Part shown: positions 1 through 12,364 of the stretch, piece after piece
Layout: the number at the start of each line of letters is the position of its first letter
Position numbering within the stretch: position 1 is the first letter of the stretch
Assembly (NCBI GenBank): GCA_013398055.1
Contig: VZRS01014188.1
Location: forward strand, 49,014-113,013
Source: Ifrita kowaldi
Lineage: Eukaryota > Chordata > Aves > Passeriformes > Cinclosomatidae
Direction: 5' to 3'
DNA: 64,000 nt
The notes under the pieces: generated by a model
Told to the model about the DNA's origin: nothing
Databases searched by the model: none
What the model saw: the letters and a program-made list of their open reading frames with translations, nothing else
Position numbers and translations under genes: made by a program

Positions 1-3000
1 GCCCAGCGCAGCCCCCGCGGCAGCAGGGACCCCTTCCGAGCTCGAGGGGGACAGGTCCCCCCTCCTCGTTCCCTGGCTGTGTCAATGACCCTGCACTCCT
101 GCCAGCACCAGCCTTCCCAACCAGCTCCCCTGAATCCGCCCTTGGCACGGGCCTGTCCGGGAGGAGCAGGGCCCTAGGAGGGAACACAGCCCCCGCCCGT
201 GCAACCAGCAACAGCTTCTGACCTGAGGAAGGAGCCCCAGGGAGAGGGGGGCCCTCGGGCTCCTCCAGCCATTCCCATACAGCGTTACCTAATTTTTCTG
301 TGCTTTATTTGCATCAGATGTGCATATTTAACGCCAAATTTGAAGCTCAAAGCCGCAACCAGCACAGAGCATCCCCCAGCCAGGCCAGCACAGAGCACCC
401 GTTGGCCACACCATCGCCCTACTCCTCCCTCACAGCACACCTGAACACACCAAACAGAACTTGGCCTTTCCTCCCACCACTCCTGCCATAATAACTCCAC
501 AAATTTGTCTGAGGCTTTCTGAAAATCCCAATGATCCATCTCCCAGCTGCCCTCCCCAATCTCTTTATTGCCATACTAGAAAAAGAACACCCCCTGCTGC
601 AGTTAAACTGGATTTCCCCTAGAAAAGCCAGTGTTGCTGTCCCTAATCCATCAAACTGAAGCAGCATTTCCATACCAGCTTTAATTATTTTCCCAGCCAA
701 TTTGCTTGGTGCTAAAGCAAAGTTGCTCCACATAATTTCCACTGCTCTCCCTGCATCTCTTAATGAAGGGCAGAGCTGAGAGGCTGCGTTCCCATGCAGC
801 AGTTGCCTTCAATGAGAGATCCCTGTCCGCTGGTAGTTCAGCTGCTTCATTCTTAAACTCTCCAGAAGAACCACCAGAGCCCACCAGGCCCTGGCCACCT
901 GTGCTCTTTAACTCCTTCCTTTGCACAGCACCTTATTCCCTCTGGGAATTTCACCTCCATCGCTGCCTTCACCGATGCGATGATCCCCTTTTGCTCCACC
1001 ACAAAGTCTCCTTACTCCTGAATGTCTCCTGTCAGGCTCCAAGGGCCTGCTCCTCTGCTGTACGGCAGGCGAGCAGACCCAGCACTCCTGTCTGCACCAA
1101 CAGCTCCTGAGAGCAGCCCTGCTCCCAGCTGGCTCCTGCCAGGCCACACACGGCAGCAGCCTTTTGATCTGAGCCTTTCTCCAGGCACACCCTGCGGCTC
1201 CGCATCCTTCCCCTCTTCCTCAGCCACTGCCTGCAGCGCGGCTCCAGCCCAGCCTCATCCCACCACAGCCAGCAGCCCCAGGCCCGGCAAGGATGAGGGA
1301 GGGCATGGCTGCAGTGGCAGCTGGTGCTCTGGAATAACCTTTGGGCTCCAGAGCAAGTCACAGCTCTGATCCCCAGATGGATGCTGCGGAGATCATCCAG
1401 CTCTGCACAGAGATCCGTCCTGCTGAGGAGGAGCGCACTGCAAGGCAAACCCCTCGGTCTCTCCAGAGGCTGGAGCAGCAGCAGCCAGCTCCAGAGCTCA
1501 CAGCCCCAGTGCCAGGGGACCGGCATCCTTCAGGGCCTGCACCCCACGAGGCACACCAGGGTTATCCCCACTCCAGTGCTTCCTACAGGACACCGAGCCC
1601 CAGCGCAGGACACTGCCACTACTTACCCCAGAGGAGCGGAGTTCAAAGAGCTGCAGAGATGTGACCACAGCGAAGGCAAGGCTGGGCTCGTGGCAAAGCC
1701 CACCATGGGATACAGCTGGGGGACACGGACCCACACCTGGGAAGGCACCCGTGCTGCTGCCACGTGAGTGTGACACAGCGAGGGGCCAGTGCACCCCAGC
1801 AAGGAGCTGGCCCCTCACCAGCGCTCCCCAGGACCCCGCCAGCCGTGCAGAAGTCAAAGCTCTGCTGCAGCGATGTTTTCTGGGAGATGGAATAACAACA
1901 GAACCTCAACCAAAGAAGGGGGGTTCCCCCTGCACGGCACAATCCCACCCCAGCGAAGGCGTAGAGCCTGAGAGGGGCATCCCCGCCCTGCACCTCCCGA
2001 CCTGTGCCGGGCACTGCCCCTCTGCCCCACCCGACCCTTGCTGGGAAGGGACAAAACTGAGTGGGGCCACGGGGGCAAGAACGGCTCTAGAGGGGACGGG
2101 AGCCGCTGTCTGAAGCAAAGGCTCGGTCACGTCCCTGCTGGCTCAGGGCTGCCGTGTGTCCTGACGGAGCTCCGAGGAGCACTGCCCCGGCACCACGCCA
2201 GCCCCCGGCCCACGAGAACACACGGCCCACGCCATCGTTTGAGCCCCCTTTTGCTGCTCAGTCCTGCTTTTGCTCGGCGGCAGCAGGACAGAAGCCGTTC
2301 CGAGCCCTGGCAGACCCCGAGGTTCTGTGATTCTGTGACCCCGGCCTCACGCTGCGGATGGAGGCTGTGCAGGCAGCCTGGAGCCTTGTCGCTGCCCTCT
2401 CCAACCTCCCCACCCCAAAGCGACGGATCGGCTGCACTTCCGACAGATACCCCAGAGTCGGGAAACCCAAGGGCCATTGTGCTGCTCTGTGCAAGGTTAA
2501 ATATATCTGCACAGCTCCTCGGGCTGCATTCCTGGGAGGCTGGAAGGATAAACAAGACTTCCTGCAGGAACTGGAGACAATGGGGGGATAATTAGTGCTA
2601 ATGCCCAGTGCAGAAACAATGCAGGTGTTTTGGACTTTTACACCCTCCTCCCCCCACGCCTCCGAAATGCTCAGAAAGAGGCACTCAGACTGGTGTAACT
2701 GGGCCAGCTAAAAGAGATTAATGATTTAAAATGAGGGAAGCTGCCGCTGCCGAGAGTTCAGCCTCGGGCTTCACCATTCCAGGCCTCCAGTCGGAGACAC
2801 GTTTTTCCCAGAGCCAGCCCAGCTCAAGCTGGGGGCTGCGGGCCCCCACACACGGAGGGTCCCGGCACAGGAGGTTTGGACATGGAGCTTGCGCCCTGTG
2901 CCCCCCGTGCTTCGCCTCCAGCACGGCACAGCCAGCGATGCCAGCGCTGCTCCGCATCAGCCGCGGGCAAGCTGCGAGGGGAGCTCCGGCACGGCTGCAC

Positions 3001-6000
3001 CGAGGGACCCGTGTGCCGCAGGGACGGGACCCCCACATCTCCCTCCCCAGCCAGACAGAGGATGCCAGAGATTGCTGTTCCTACAGTTACCTCCTCTTCA
3101 TTCCAGAGAAGGCCCAACTAGGGGTTGTTTTCAACTCGTAGCAATTTTTAATCCTTTTTCCTACCCCAGTCCCTCGGGAGTGCCCCGTGGACCAGCCAGA
3201 CTCCCCAGTCCTCCTCCCGTGCTGCGGAGTGACACAGGGACCCAGTGCTCCCCGGACACTTTTCCAGCGCATTACACAGGTCATTTAAAGCCTTTCAGGA
3301 CAAAATGCTCCCGCGCCCTGAGGTGACTCAAAACCATTAGCATCTCTTTGGGGAGGCCTCTCCACCCTCACCACTGCTGCACAGGAGCACTTTTGCCCTT
3401 CATCTCAAAATAAACTACATTTATGAACAAAAAAGCACCAACTCCCCTTGACTCAGCCTCCCCTGCAATATCCCCTGCCAAGGGGCTGCGTCTCTAGAGA
3501 GAGAGGAGGAGGCTCCAGCACACAGAAGGGACAGGTATGGCAGAGCCACTGCCTGTGCCCATGCCCCATGCTCTGCTCTGAATGTCACCAACACTCACAG
3601 TGGTGTCCTTCACACTTTATGAAGTACATCAAAGGATGTTACCACACTGCATCCTCTGGGATCAGCCCCAAGCTCCCTCCCCAGCCACCCAGGAGGGGTT
3701 TCCTGAGCCAAGGACACCAGCACAGCCGTGCCACTGCAAGACACGGATTCCCATGGCTCATGCCAGGATGGTGATTAACTGCTGACGGCAGGCCCGGAGC
3801 TCACACAGCCAAGGGGAGAACCATGCAGCTCACCCCATCACCCCATGGATCAGCCCGTGGCAATGCAACAACGCTGAACCCAGCACAGGCTGCACCCCAG
3901 AGCACACCAAACAGAAGTCCACCATCCCCACCCAGTTCCTGGAGGACCTGGACCGGGCTGGTTGCCTCCATCACCCCTGTTCCCGGCCAGCTCCACCACA
4001 CTGCATCTCTCCAAAGTTCTCCTCCCAGCTCTGAGGGGCAGCCAAGGTAATTTTGGCAGCTCGCAGGAGCTGCGGACCTGCCTGCCATCCCTTTCAGCTC
4101 TGCTTATCTGCAATTCAGGAGACAAAGCATGTAACTACAAAGGTAATTTCCTCCTGCCATCCCCGCTCCCTCCCTGTGGGCTGCCGGAGGGAGGCAGAGG
4201 CTTCTGGCGACAAGAGGCACAGCACAGACAATATCTGCTCTCATGCACTGACGAGTTCTTTAATGATCTGAACGGAACCCAAAACGTTCTGAATTTTGCA
4301 TTTGTCACAATCACAGACAATGCCGGAGCCTCGCTGGGGGTGTGACACACCAAGGCGCCTTTGCCTCCAAGAGCATCTGGCACTGCTGGTTCCCCGCGGG
4401 GACCGCGGCGGCTCCAAGGACAGAGGCACAGCTCACAGCTGCTCAGGAGTGACAAGTGCACGCACATTCCTGGGGTGCTGGAGGGAGCACAGCACCCTGC
4501 AGGGTCACTCTGGGACTGACCAGTGGCCAGAGGCTTGGGAAAGTACTGACAGGAGTAAAAGAGTTAAAAAAACCACTAGAGTTATATATATAGATATACA
4601 TTCCGTCTGGCAGGCCCATGGTCTCCCTCATCCAAGTGCTGGAGCACTGAGCAGCTTTCCAAGGCCCCTCTCCTGCCCAGAGTCAACCCCACATGCAGCA
4701 AGGACACCAGGCCAGTGCCAGAGCTGGGTCTGGTCCCATGGTAGCCCTGGCACGGCCAAGGGGCTGTGAGGAGTCCCCAGCCCTGTGGCACCTCCCTCTG
4801 TGACACAGGTCACCCTGCCACCGCTGAGTGACCCTGCAGAGCATCCGAGTCACTTCCCAACGTGCAGGGGCACGGCTGTAATGCTGCGGTGATTATTCAT
4901 GAGATGAAGCTGCTAAAGGACTTCAGGAATCAGATGAAAGTGATGGAAAAAGGCAGAAAGATTCAATGCCAGAAAACCACAAACATGTCACATGTGGAGA
5001 CAGGACAGGGAGGTGACAGCACCAGCACCCCTGTAGCCACCTCTGATGCCAGCCAGAAGCTGGGCTCCTCCCTTCCCAATACAACGGAGCTGCTGACCAG
5101 AGCAATGTCCTTCCCAGAAATTCAGTTTTGCAGTATCTGCAGGCTCTCACAGCTGGCACAAGGCAGTCCAAATGCTGGGAGAGCAAGGAGGCCAGGAAGG
5201 ATCCGATCTAGATTTGGGGGCCAAGAAGAAAAATCACAGAGGATAAAAACAAGGAGACTGTTCCTGGGAGAGGCCAGCCCTCATCAGGGAGAAACAGGAG
5301 AATTCCCAGGAGAAAAACAAACCTGAGAGGCAAAGCACAGAGAAGCGAGGATCCTGGAGAATGCCAGGCATGGCCGTGGGGATCCCAGAGGACACATCCC
5401 ACCACCAGCCATGGAGGAGAAGGAACATGACAAGGAAGAAGACTGGAGGGTTGCTCCTCACCGAGTCACACAGCTCAGCACTCACCACCCTCCTGCCAGA
5501 CAAACCCCATCCTGTGCTCCTTCCTGCAGGCACACAAACCCTGCCAGCACCAGGGAGCAGAGCAGGAGCCACTGCAGCCAGGGAAAACCTCCAAGCTAAA
5601 AACAAACACCTTAAAGCATGTTTCTGGGAGGGGAAAACATCAACACAGGAAGCAAGAGACACCGGCAGAGAGCGCAAGGCCAGGTCCCAGCGGAGTTTCT
5701 GAGCCAGCCGGGATCCTGGCTCGGTGCTCCAGCCCCTGCACTCAGCATTCAGCTCCAGGAGTGCCGGCAGCGCTGCAGCGCAGCGAGGGGGGAGAGAGAA
5801 GCTCTGGCAACACAGCGCTGCCAGGGCTCCCGCCGGGCTCGGGAGACGCTGACGTGCGCAGAGGCTGCTCCGGGGACGTGCTCCCCACGGCTCCCCTGTG
5901 CCGGCTGCAACATCGGCTGCTTAAGATAAACAAAACGCCACTACATGGCCTGAGCCAACGTGTTTCTGCAGCAGGCCAGAGCTGTGGGATGCCTGCTGCA

Positions 6001-8373
6001 CCTGGGAACACGGCACTGCTCTGGCACACCGTGCTCCTGGGTGAGAATCCACTGGGAGCTCTGGGGATGGAGACTGAGCCCTCCTCACCTGTGGTCACCT
6101 GGAGCCGGCTGCTCAGGACCGTGACCTGCTGAGTTCCAAATACCTCCATAGACAGAGACTCCAAAGCCTCTCCAGGCAGCATTTAACCAATCTCACACTT
6201 AAAAAACCCCACATTTTCTCCCATGAGATCTCAGCCAGATGCAAGGAGGTAAGAATAGAAGATGCACACACCTCATCCAAATCCACAGTACCGGGCAGCA
6301 ATCACCAGCAGCCCTGGCTGCTCTTGGCTGTCCCACCAGGGTAAAACCCCCCATGCGGGACTTCCAAAGCCTGGATTCACATCTGCTCTCTTGCATGGGA
6401 AGCGGGCACAGTGCTGGGGCTCTGGAGGACTTACAGGAGGGATGTGAAGGTCCTGTGCCTCTTCTTTCCCCACTGCATGCAGACTGCAGACCCCTGCCAC
6501 CCTCACATGCGTCATTCCCAAACCATCTGCTTCCAGCCAGCGCTGAAGAGAAACCGCTGAGAAAGAAGCCAGAGAGCAGCTCCCCCACACCCCAGAGCCT
6601 TGGACACCCCAGCACCGAAGGCAGCACAAGCACCCAGCCAGCAGTGCCACCATCACAGCTGGGGCTCAGCATCAGCACAACAGCGCAGGTGGCAGCCTGA
6701 GCCAGTACAGCATCCAGCCAAAACCCCAGCCTGCTCCTTAGGGAAGTGTTGAGCCAGGTCACCCTGCAGCTCAAAACCCCCCAAAATTCCTCCTCCCCAG
6801 GAGGCCCAGGGGGCAGTGAATGAGAGCAGCTGCCCACAGCCCCACACCACGAGCTCAAAGGTGAGCTACTGCCCCAGCCCACTGCTGCTCTAGGTTCTTG
6901 AGCATCCTTGAGACCACCCTTCCCTGCCTCACTGCATTCAGTCCTGTTACACAACCAGGTTTGTGGGGTTCTTTGAGGACCATCCACGAAATGCATTTAA
7001 GCTGCTCTGTGTCTCTTTGAAAAAGAAAGCTAATTTATTCCTCAGTATCGCTGCTGTGCTGACAGAGGATGCTGCGGGCTGCACCTTGGAGAGCTGGCAC
7101 ATCCCCACCTCCCCTGTGCCCCCACAGATCTTTTCCTGGTAACACCAACTGCCCTGGGCCTGAACCCCGCTCCAGCCAGGCCTCTGCCTCCTGCCTCAAC
7201 GTAATTTTTTCCCCTTCAGTCAACCAACTCAAAATTGAGTTTGTGTATTAAAGCAAAATTTAATTTCTAGGCCATTACACCAACGTGGTGTAGTTCCTGC
7301 ATCTGCAAAACGAGCAATAGGCAAACAGACTGAGCAATTCATTTCCCTCTTAGACGCGAATCTCAGTTATAAACAACAATAATGACATTTCGCAGAGGCA
7401 TGGAGCCCTTTCATTTTGAATCCCATGGAAAGTGTGTGAAGCTGGGGGACCCCTGACGCAGCTGGCACATGGAGCTGCTGGACGTGTTCCCGTACGGCTG
7501 CAACGCACATCCTTTGGATCTGCCCTCACAGTCTCAGTGATGCAGCAAGTTTCCATTTATTTCTCACACTGGCTTTTCACAAGCCTCTGGGTTTTCCTTC
7601 TCCCCCTCTAGCAGAGTCTCCAGACAGCGAGATCTATAAAATACACAGTTCTGAGACCTGAGAGCTTGCAGCATCCAACTGCAACATCTGTAAAAAAATC
7701 CCAGAAAAATCAAAAACTCCAACTCCCCCAAACAAACAAAAACCCCACACAACTCTCCCCTCCCCTCCCTCTCCCCCACTTCCCTTCAGTCACTCTACTC
7801 TTTTGAGAGTAAAAAACTCAGAAGCAGTTTAACCCACACAGTGACAGCAGCGTCCCCATTCATTCACAGGCTGCTCTGGCTGAGATTCCATTCCAACCGG
7901 ATCCCATCCGCACCCTTTTCCTGTCCGAGGGCGGAAATCCCACGGGAAATGCCCCAAAGGAAGCAAACCAGATGCCACCACCCAGCCGGGAAGACCTGGC
8001 GGCGGCGCTGGGCTCCTGCAGCAGCTCCTCGCTGGGACCTCCCAGCCAGCACAGCTTCAATAATAAACAGTTCCCATCACAATCACCACAAGCCTTTTCC
8101 ACTTTGATTTAAGAGACTCCCCCAGTTCAGCACAGTCCAAAATGCTTCTGGACCATGCCAGGGCAGCCCTGGCTGAGGTGGGAGCAGACACAGAGCACAC
8201 CGGGCTTTCCCACACAGCTGGGCAATGGGGGATGTGGTGGCACCTCAGTGGTGCAGTGTCCCCTCCCCGGTCCTGGGCTCTGGCAGCAGCCACTGGTGTA
8301 GCACCAGGGGACATTTGGGACAGCCCACATCCCCTATGAGCAAACATGCACAGAAAGGGACATCATATAGGGG
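1..8373. other. Unannotated GC-rich non-coding stretch
   Basis: I see no recognisable exon, RNA gene or CR1 copy. The sequence is moderately GC-rich, with a purine-rich part on the + strand around 5165-5480. Open frames such as 4862-5326 (+, 154 residues) and 6199-6996 (-, 265 residues) have no recognisable motifs and fit chance openness in GC-rich DNA. Confidence 0.5.
4581..4600. repeat. Short AT-alternating tract
   Basis: The run gttatatatatagatataca is a low-complexity tract with no associated gene signal. Confidence 0.7.
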
Positions 8374-8632
8374 GAGGGAAAGGGGAACAGGGACATGATA
8401 TTTAGGTTGGACATCAGGAAATGTCTTTTAACCCAGCAGGTGGTTGAACACTGGACAGGCCCCCCAGAGAAGTAAGTGGTCACAGCCCCAAGGCTGCCAG
8501 AGCTCAAAAAGCACTTGGACAATGCTTTCAGGCAGATGATGAGATTCTTGGGGTGTCCTGCTCAGGGCCAGGAATTGGACTCAATGCTCCGGATGTGTCC
8601 CTTCCAGTTCAGCCTGTTCTATGACTCTATGA
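8374..8632 (+). mobile_element. CR1 LINE 3' fragment
   Basis: The sequence follows the CR1 3' end on the + strand. It has a 'ttaggttggacatcaggaaatg' type segment, 'aaggctgccagagctc', then 'ttggactcaatgctcc', 'cccttccagttcagcc' and the terminal 'atgactctatga'. It is a 5'-truncated, diverged copy with no intact reverse-transcriptase frame. Confidence 0.85.
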
Positions 8633-11499
8633 GAGGGATGACAGCAGCACCGAAACACAGGGAACTCCCCCAGCAGAGAGATGTCCCCTGCCCTCCTGGC
8701 ACCCAGGGCACTCCAGGTGTGTTTGCTGGGGGAGGAAGCCAAGCCCACAGTGACACAGGGACCAGTGAGCTGCACGGAGGCTGACTGGCACCACCGACCT
8801 GAGGCTGCATGAAAAGGAGATAAAAAGTGGTCCAGCCTGACCCCCCCCACCAGCCTCGGCTGCACCCCAATTTTTGCCACCCAGCCCCATCCCCACACTG
8901 GAGTGGTCCTGGTGGCCAGCAACCTACTCCTCTCCCCTCTATGTTGACGGGCGTTACTGGGGGCTGGGGGCTGCCTTCCCCACAGCAGTAAACAAGGGCA
9001 AGGGTGTCCCCACCCCGGCCACAGGACCCGCCTGGCCCCAGGGCAGGGGCCCAGAGCGGAGGCAGAGGGATGGACTGCCAGCAAGCACAATCGGCTGTTT
9101 CCTGAGAAAGTGCAGCTCACAAAAGGGGCAATTCTGCCACAGGCCATGCTCCCCGGGCCAGCGGCTGGGATGAAGACAGGGGAAGGGCAGATGCTGAAGC
9201 CACCACATCCTGCCGATGCTGGCAGGGCCCTACCACTGGCACCCCAAAAGCCGAGGCTGCAGCATGCCTAGCTCTGCCCCACGTCCTCCCAAGGATGACA
9301 CAGCCACAAGCTCGGGGATCAGCACGGTGCCCCTCCCTGCACTCATGCATGAGAGGCAGCTCCGGGGCCGCTGGCACCAAGGTCCAACTCGAAGTTTGCA
9401 GCTCTGTGTAAGAGCACACGTAGGCGCCCAGGATCCGAGGGGTGAGACGCTCCCTGCACGCCGCTGGAGCCCCCCGCCCTCGCACAGCACAAGGCGCCTT
9501 TCAGAGCCGCACAGACACGCCATTCTCCCACTGCTGACCTCCTTGCCCTGGCATTTTTGGGATCCAGGCTCGAGCGATGGCGTTGGAAGCAGCAGCTTGA
9601 GGCCGGCCAGCAGCATCCCCACGTGTGTGCTCACTAATCGGAGGGGCCGCTGGTTCGCACAAGAAGAAGGTACAGCCAGGCACTCATTAGGCTGCAACAC
9701 ACACTCGCTTTCCAGGCAAAGAACACTGAAAACAAGGGAAAGCAGCAACACAGGCTCCAGGCTCTCCAGGGCTTTGTCCCTCCCCAGGAGGGAGCTCAGG
9801 GGAGCAGCCACAGACCCTCTCGCCCCAATGAGGGGAGCACCAGCCTCAGAGGGGTTCCGAGCAGGCAAGGTGGGTTTGTTAGAGAAGGTGTGTTTGTTAC
9901 CGGCAGCAGCAACTCCTTCCAAAGGAACAAAATAATCACACTGTTCATCAGCTTCATTTAATGAACCAGCTGTGCAGCCTGCAGAGACAGTTCTGGTTCC
10001 AGCATCTCTGATGGGACAGCCGTGGTCTCTCCAGTGACCAGCCTTCGGGATGCACCAGCCCCCTAAAGCCAGGGGCTGACCCAAGGGCTAAAAGGCTCAA
10101 CGCCCCCCTCCCCACTACAAAAGCCCCGACTGACAGCTCAGAAACCCACAGAGAGCCCAGGGGAGTCGCAGTGTGGGTTTGGAAACAGCTATCCATCCCT
10201 AGAGGGAATGCAGCAGGAGACAACATAAGCCTGGCTTTAAAAGTAAGCAATTTATCAATCCCACAAGTCCCGGGGCCGATCCTGCCCCACTCACACACAT
10301 GCCCACACACCGACACACACCCCTGAGCCGTGCCTGTACCTCGGAGGGCAGCGCAGCTCAGCGGGTGCACGCTGTGCAAGGCAGGGATTTATCACCCGCT
10401 GCAGCTCCGTTTCTTTTGCAAAGCAGCATTTCCAAACCAGGCAGGACGCGGGCTGTGCACGGGCACGGCCTCCCAGCCGCCATGGAAGGCTGCGCAGGGC
10501 ACAGACCCAGCTCGGAGCACAGCAGCCGGCACACCCAGGGTTCTGTAAGCACCTGCCTGAACCGAGACAGCTGCTGCTGCCGTTGGCATCAATTCATCCT
10601 TCCTCTTCATATTCCTACTGCACTTACTGTCTTTTCCCAGGAGCATCCTCAGGGAACATCCCCTCAGTGCGAGAGCATTCCAGTAATGCTGCCTGGGCCA
10701 GCCTCCCTCCTTCCCTCCCTCCGTGCTTTTATTACCCCTTGGCCAGGGGCACAAGCCAAACACGGAGCCTCGAATCTGCTCCTCGATGGTGAAATGCTGC
10801 AGCGACAACCGCAGCACAGAGCCCATGGCACCCGCGGGAGTGGAGGCAGCTCCGCCACAGCCCCCCGGCACTAACCGAGGGTCACCGCGCTGCTGTAGCG
10901 GGGGGCACAGGAGGGAAGGGCACTGCTGACCACATCGGAAGGGTCAAGGAGCAGCTTGAGCCCACACTCAATGCCCCGCAGGCAGGCCCACAGGTCGGTG
11001 GCACCTCCCTGGGTTTGCCAGACGCTGTCCGACGATGCCCCCCTGCCACCTGGGAGGCAACAGTGCCCTGTGCTCCGCCAGGCACCGCTGCCAGCTCCCA
11101 CTCGGCTGCGGCAGCTCCTCCGGCAGAGCCGGTCTCCTTGAAGCCGCCTTCCGACAACAAAAGCTGAGCCGAAACCTCCGGGCTGGCTGGGGAGACCTGG
11201 GCGACAGCCAGGAAGGGCAGGAGCCATTAACGCCGGCGTGTCCGGACTTGAGGGAATGACGGAGCAAGCAGAGCCATCTGCCCTCTCCAGAAACTCCGCA
11301 GACCGCTGGGCAGAACGGCCCTTCACCGCACTCCAGCCCTTGCCAGCTGTGCTCCAGCCCTGCCAGCTGTGCACACAGGGGCAATAAACCTGCGGTTGGG
11401 ATGTTTTTTGAGGCAAAACGCAAAAATAAAGCGCGAGGAAGAGATGTCACTCGGGCACGTTTTCCAGCAGCTCCATAGATCCTCGGCGCAAGCAAACAC
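8633..11499. other. Unannotated stretch between CR1 and CpG island
   Basis: No exon or repeat is recognised. CpG frequency rises from about 9.3 kb toward the island. The 284-residue open frame on the - strand at 9230-10084 is low in recognisable motifs and is not called as a gene. Confidence 0.5.
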
Positions 11500-12200
11500 A
11501 CTCCGCTGCCAGCTCAGCAGTGACACCCGAAAGCGCGGGCAGTGCCCCGGCAATGTCTCCCGACCCCCGGGGCACCGGAGGGCAGCGCTGGCAGACCCCC
11601 CGCACGTGGCCGTATCTCCTCTGCGGCTTCCGAAGCACCGGTCACGGAGCCCGCCGCCGTTTAACTTCATGGCCCGGGAGTTTATCAGACTCCAGCCGCG
11701 CTGGGGAAGGGGCGTGGGGGGGCCCAGGGGCAGCACCGGCCCCGCACCGGCTCTGCGGCAGCGACGGCACCACGAACCGCCGGGATCCGAAGTGCGGGCA
11801 CGGGGCTGGGCGGCGGGAGGGATACGACACTCTGCACTGTAAAACCCGGGGCGAGGGGGAACGGCGAGGGGGATGACGAGGCGGGCACGGGCTCCCTAAA
11901 GCCGCGGGCAGGGAGCCGGCAGCCGGCGAGTTCGTACCCGCTCCGCCCGTAACGCACCGCCGCTCCCCAGCAGGACGGCTNNNNNNNNNNNNNNNNNNNN
12001 NNNNNNNNNNNNNNNNNNNNNNNNNNNNNNNNNNNNNNNNNNNNNNNNNNNNNNNNNNNNNNNNNNNNNNNNNNCCCCTCCCGCTTGGCCCCGCCCCGCC
12101 GCAGGTGAGGCGGCGACGCCGCCGGCAGCGGGGCCTGGCGCCCGCGGGGCGTGGGGAGGCCGTGTGCCCCTCAGGGAGCGGGGCACTGCGTGTTCCCATG
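11500..12200. promoter_or_regulatory. CpG island interrupted by an assembly gap
   Basis: CpG density is high on both sides of the N run. GC-box-like sequence (ccgccccgcc at 12091-12100) is followed at once by cag|gtgagg, a near-ideal splice donor with GT at 12105. This is what a promoter with a first exon partly lost in the gap looks like, on the + strand. No coding sequence is recognised, so the gene is unknown. An upstream non-coding exon or a neighbouring gene are both possible. Confidence 0.5.
11981..12074. other. Assembly gap (94 N)
   Basis: The 94 N lie inside the most GC-rich part of the CpG island, where short-read coverage commonly fails. Sequence up to the putative donor at 12104/12105 is partly hidden. 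Confidence 0.99.
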
Positions 12201-12364
12201 GGCAGGGACACCGTGTGCCCCTCAGGGAGCGGGGCACTGCGTGTTCCCATGGGCAGGGACACCGTGTGCCCCTCAGGGAGCGGGGCACTGCGTGTTCCCG
12301 GGGGCAGGGACACCGTGTGCCCCTCAGGGAGCGGGGCACTGCGTGTTCCCGGGCGGAGGGAGGC
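12161..12364. repeat. Minisatellite, 51-bp unit, four copies
   Basis: Units start at 12161, 12212, 12263 and 12314, each beginning cgtgtgcccctcagggagcg. Copies differ mainly at a catggg/cggggg position. A degenerate tail continues to about 12415. Because 51 is 17 codons, every reading frame stays open through it, which produces spurious repetitive open frames on both strands. Confidence 0.93.

Noticed and set aside
2325..2340. Possible CR1 end (TTCTGTGATTCTGTGA)
   Set aside because: The octamer-like tail is present, but none of the expected upstream CR1 sequence is, so the match is too short to call.
4862..5326. 154-residue + strand open frame in a purine-rich stretch
   Set aside because: No motif, no splice-site framing and no recognisable relative. 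Purine richness on this strand lowers stop frequency in some frames.
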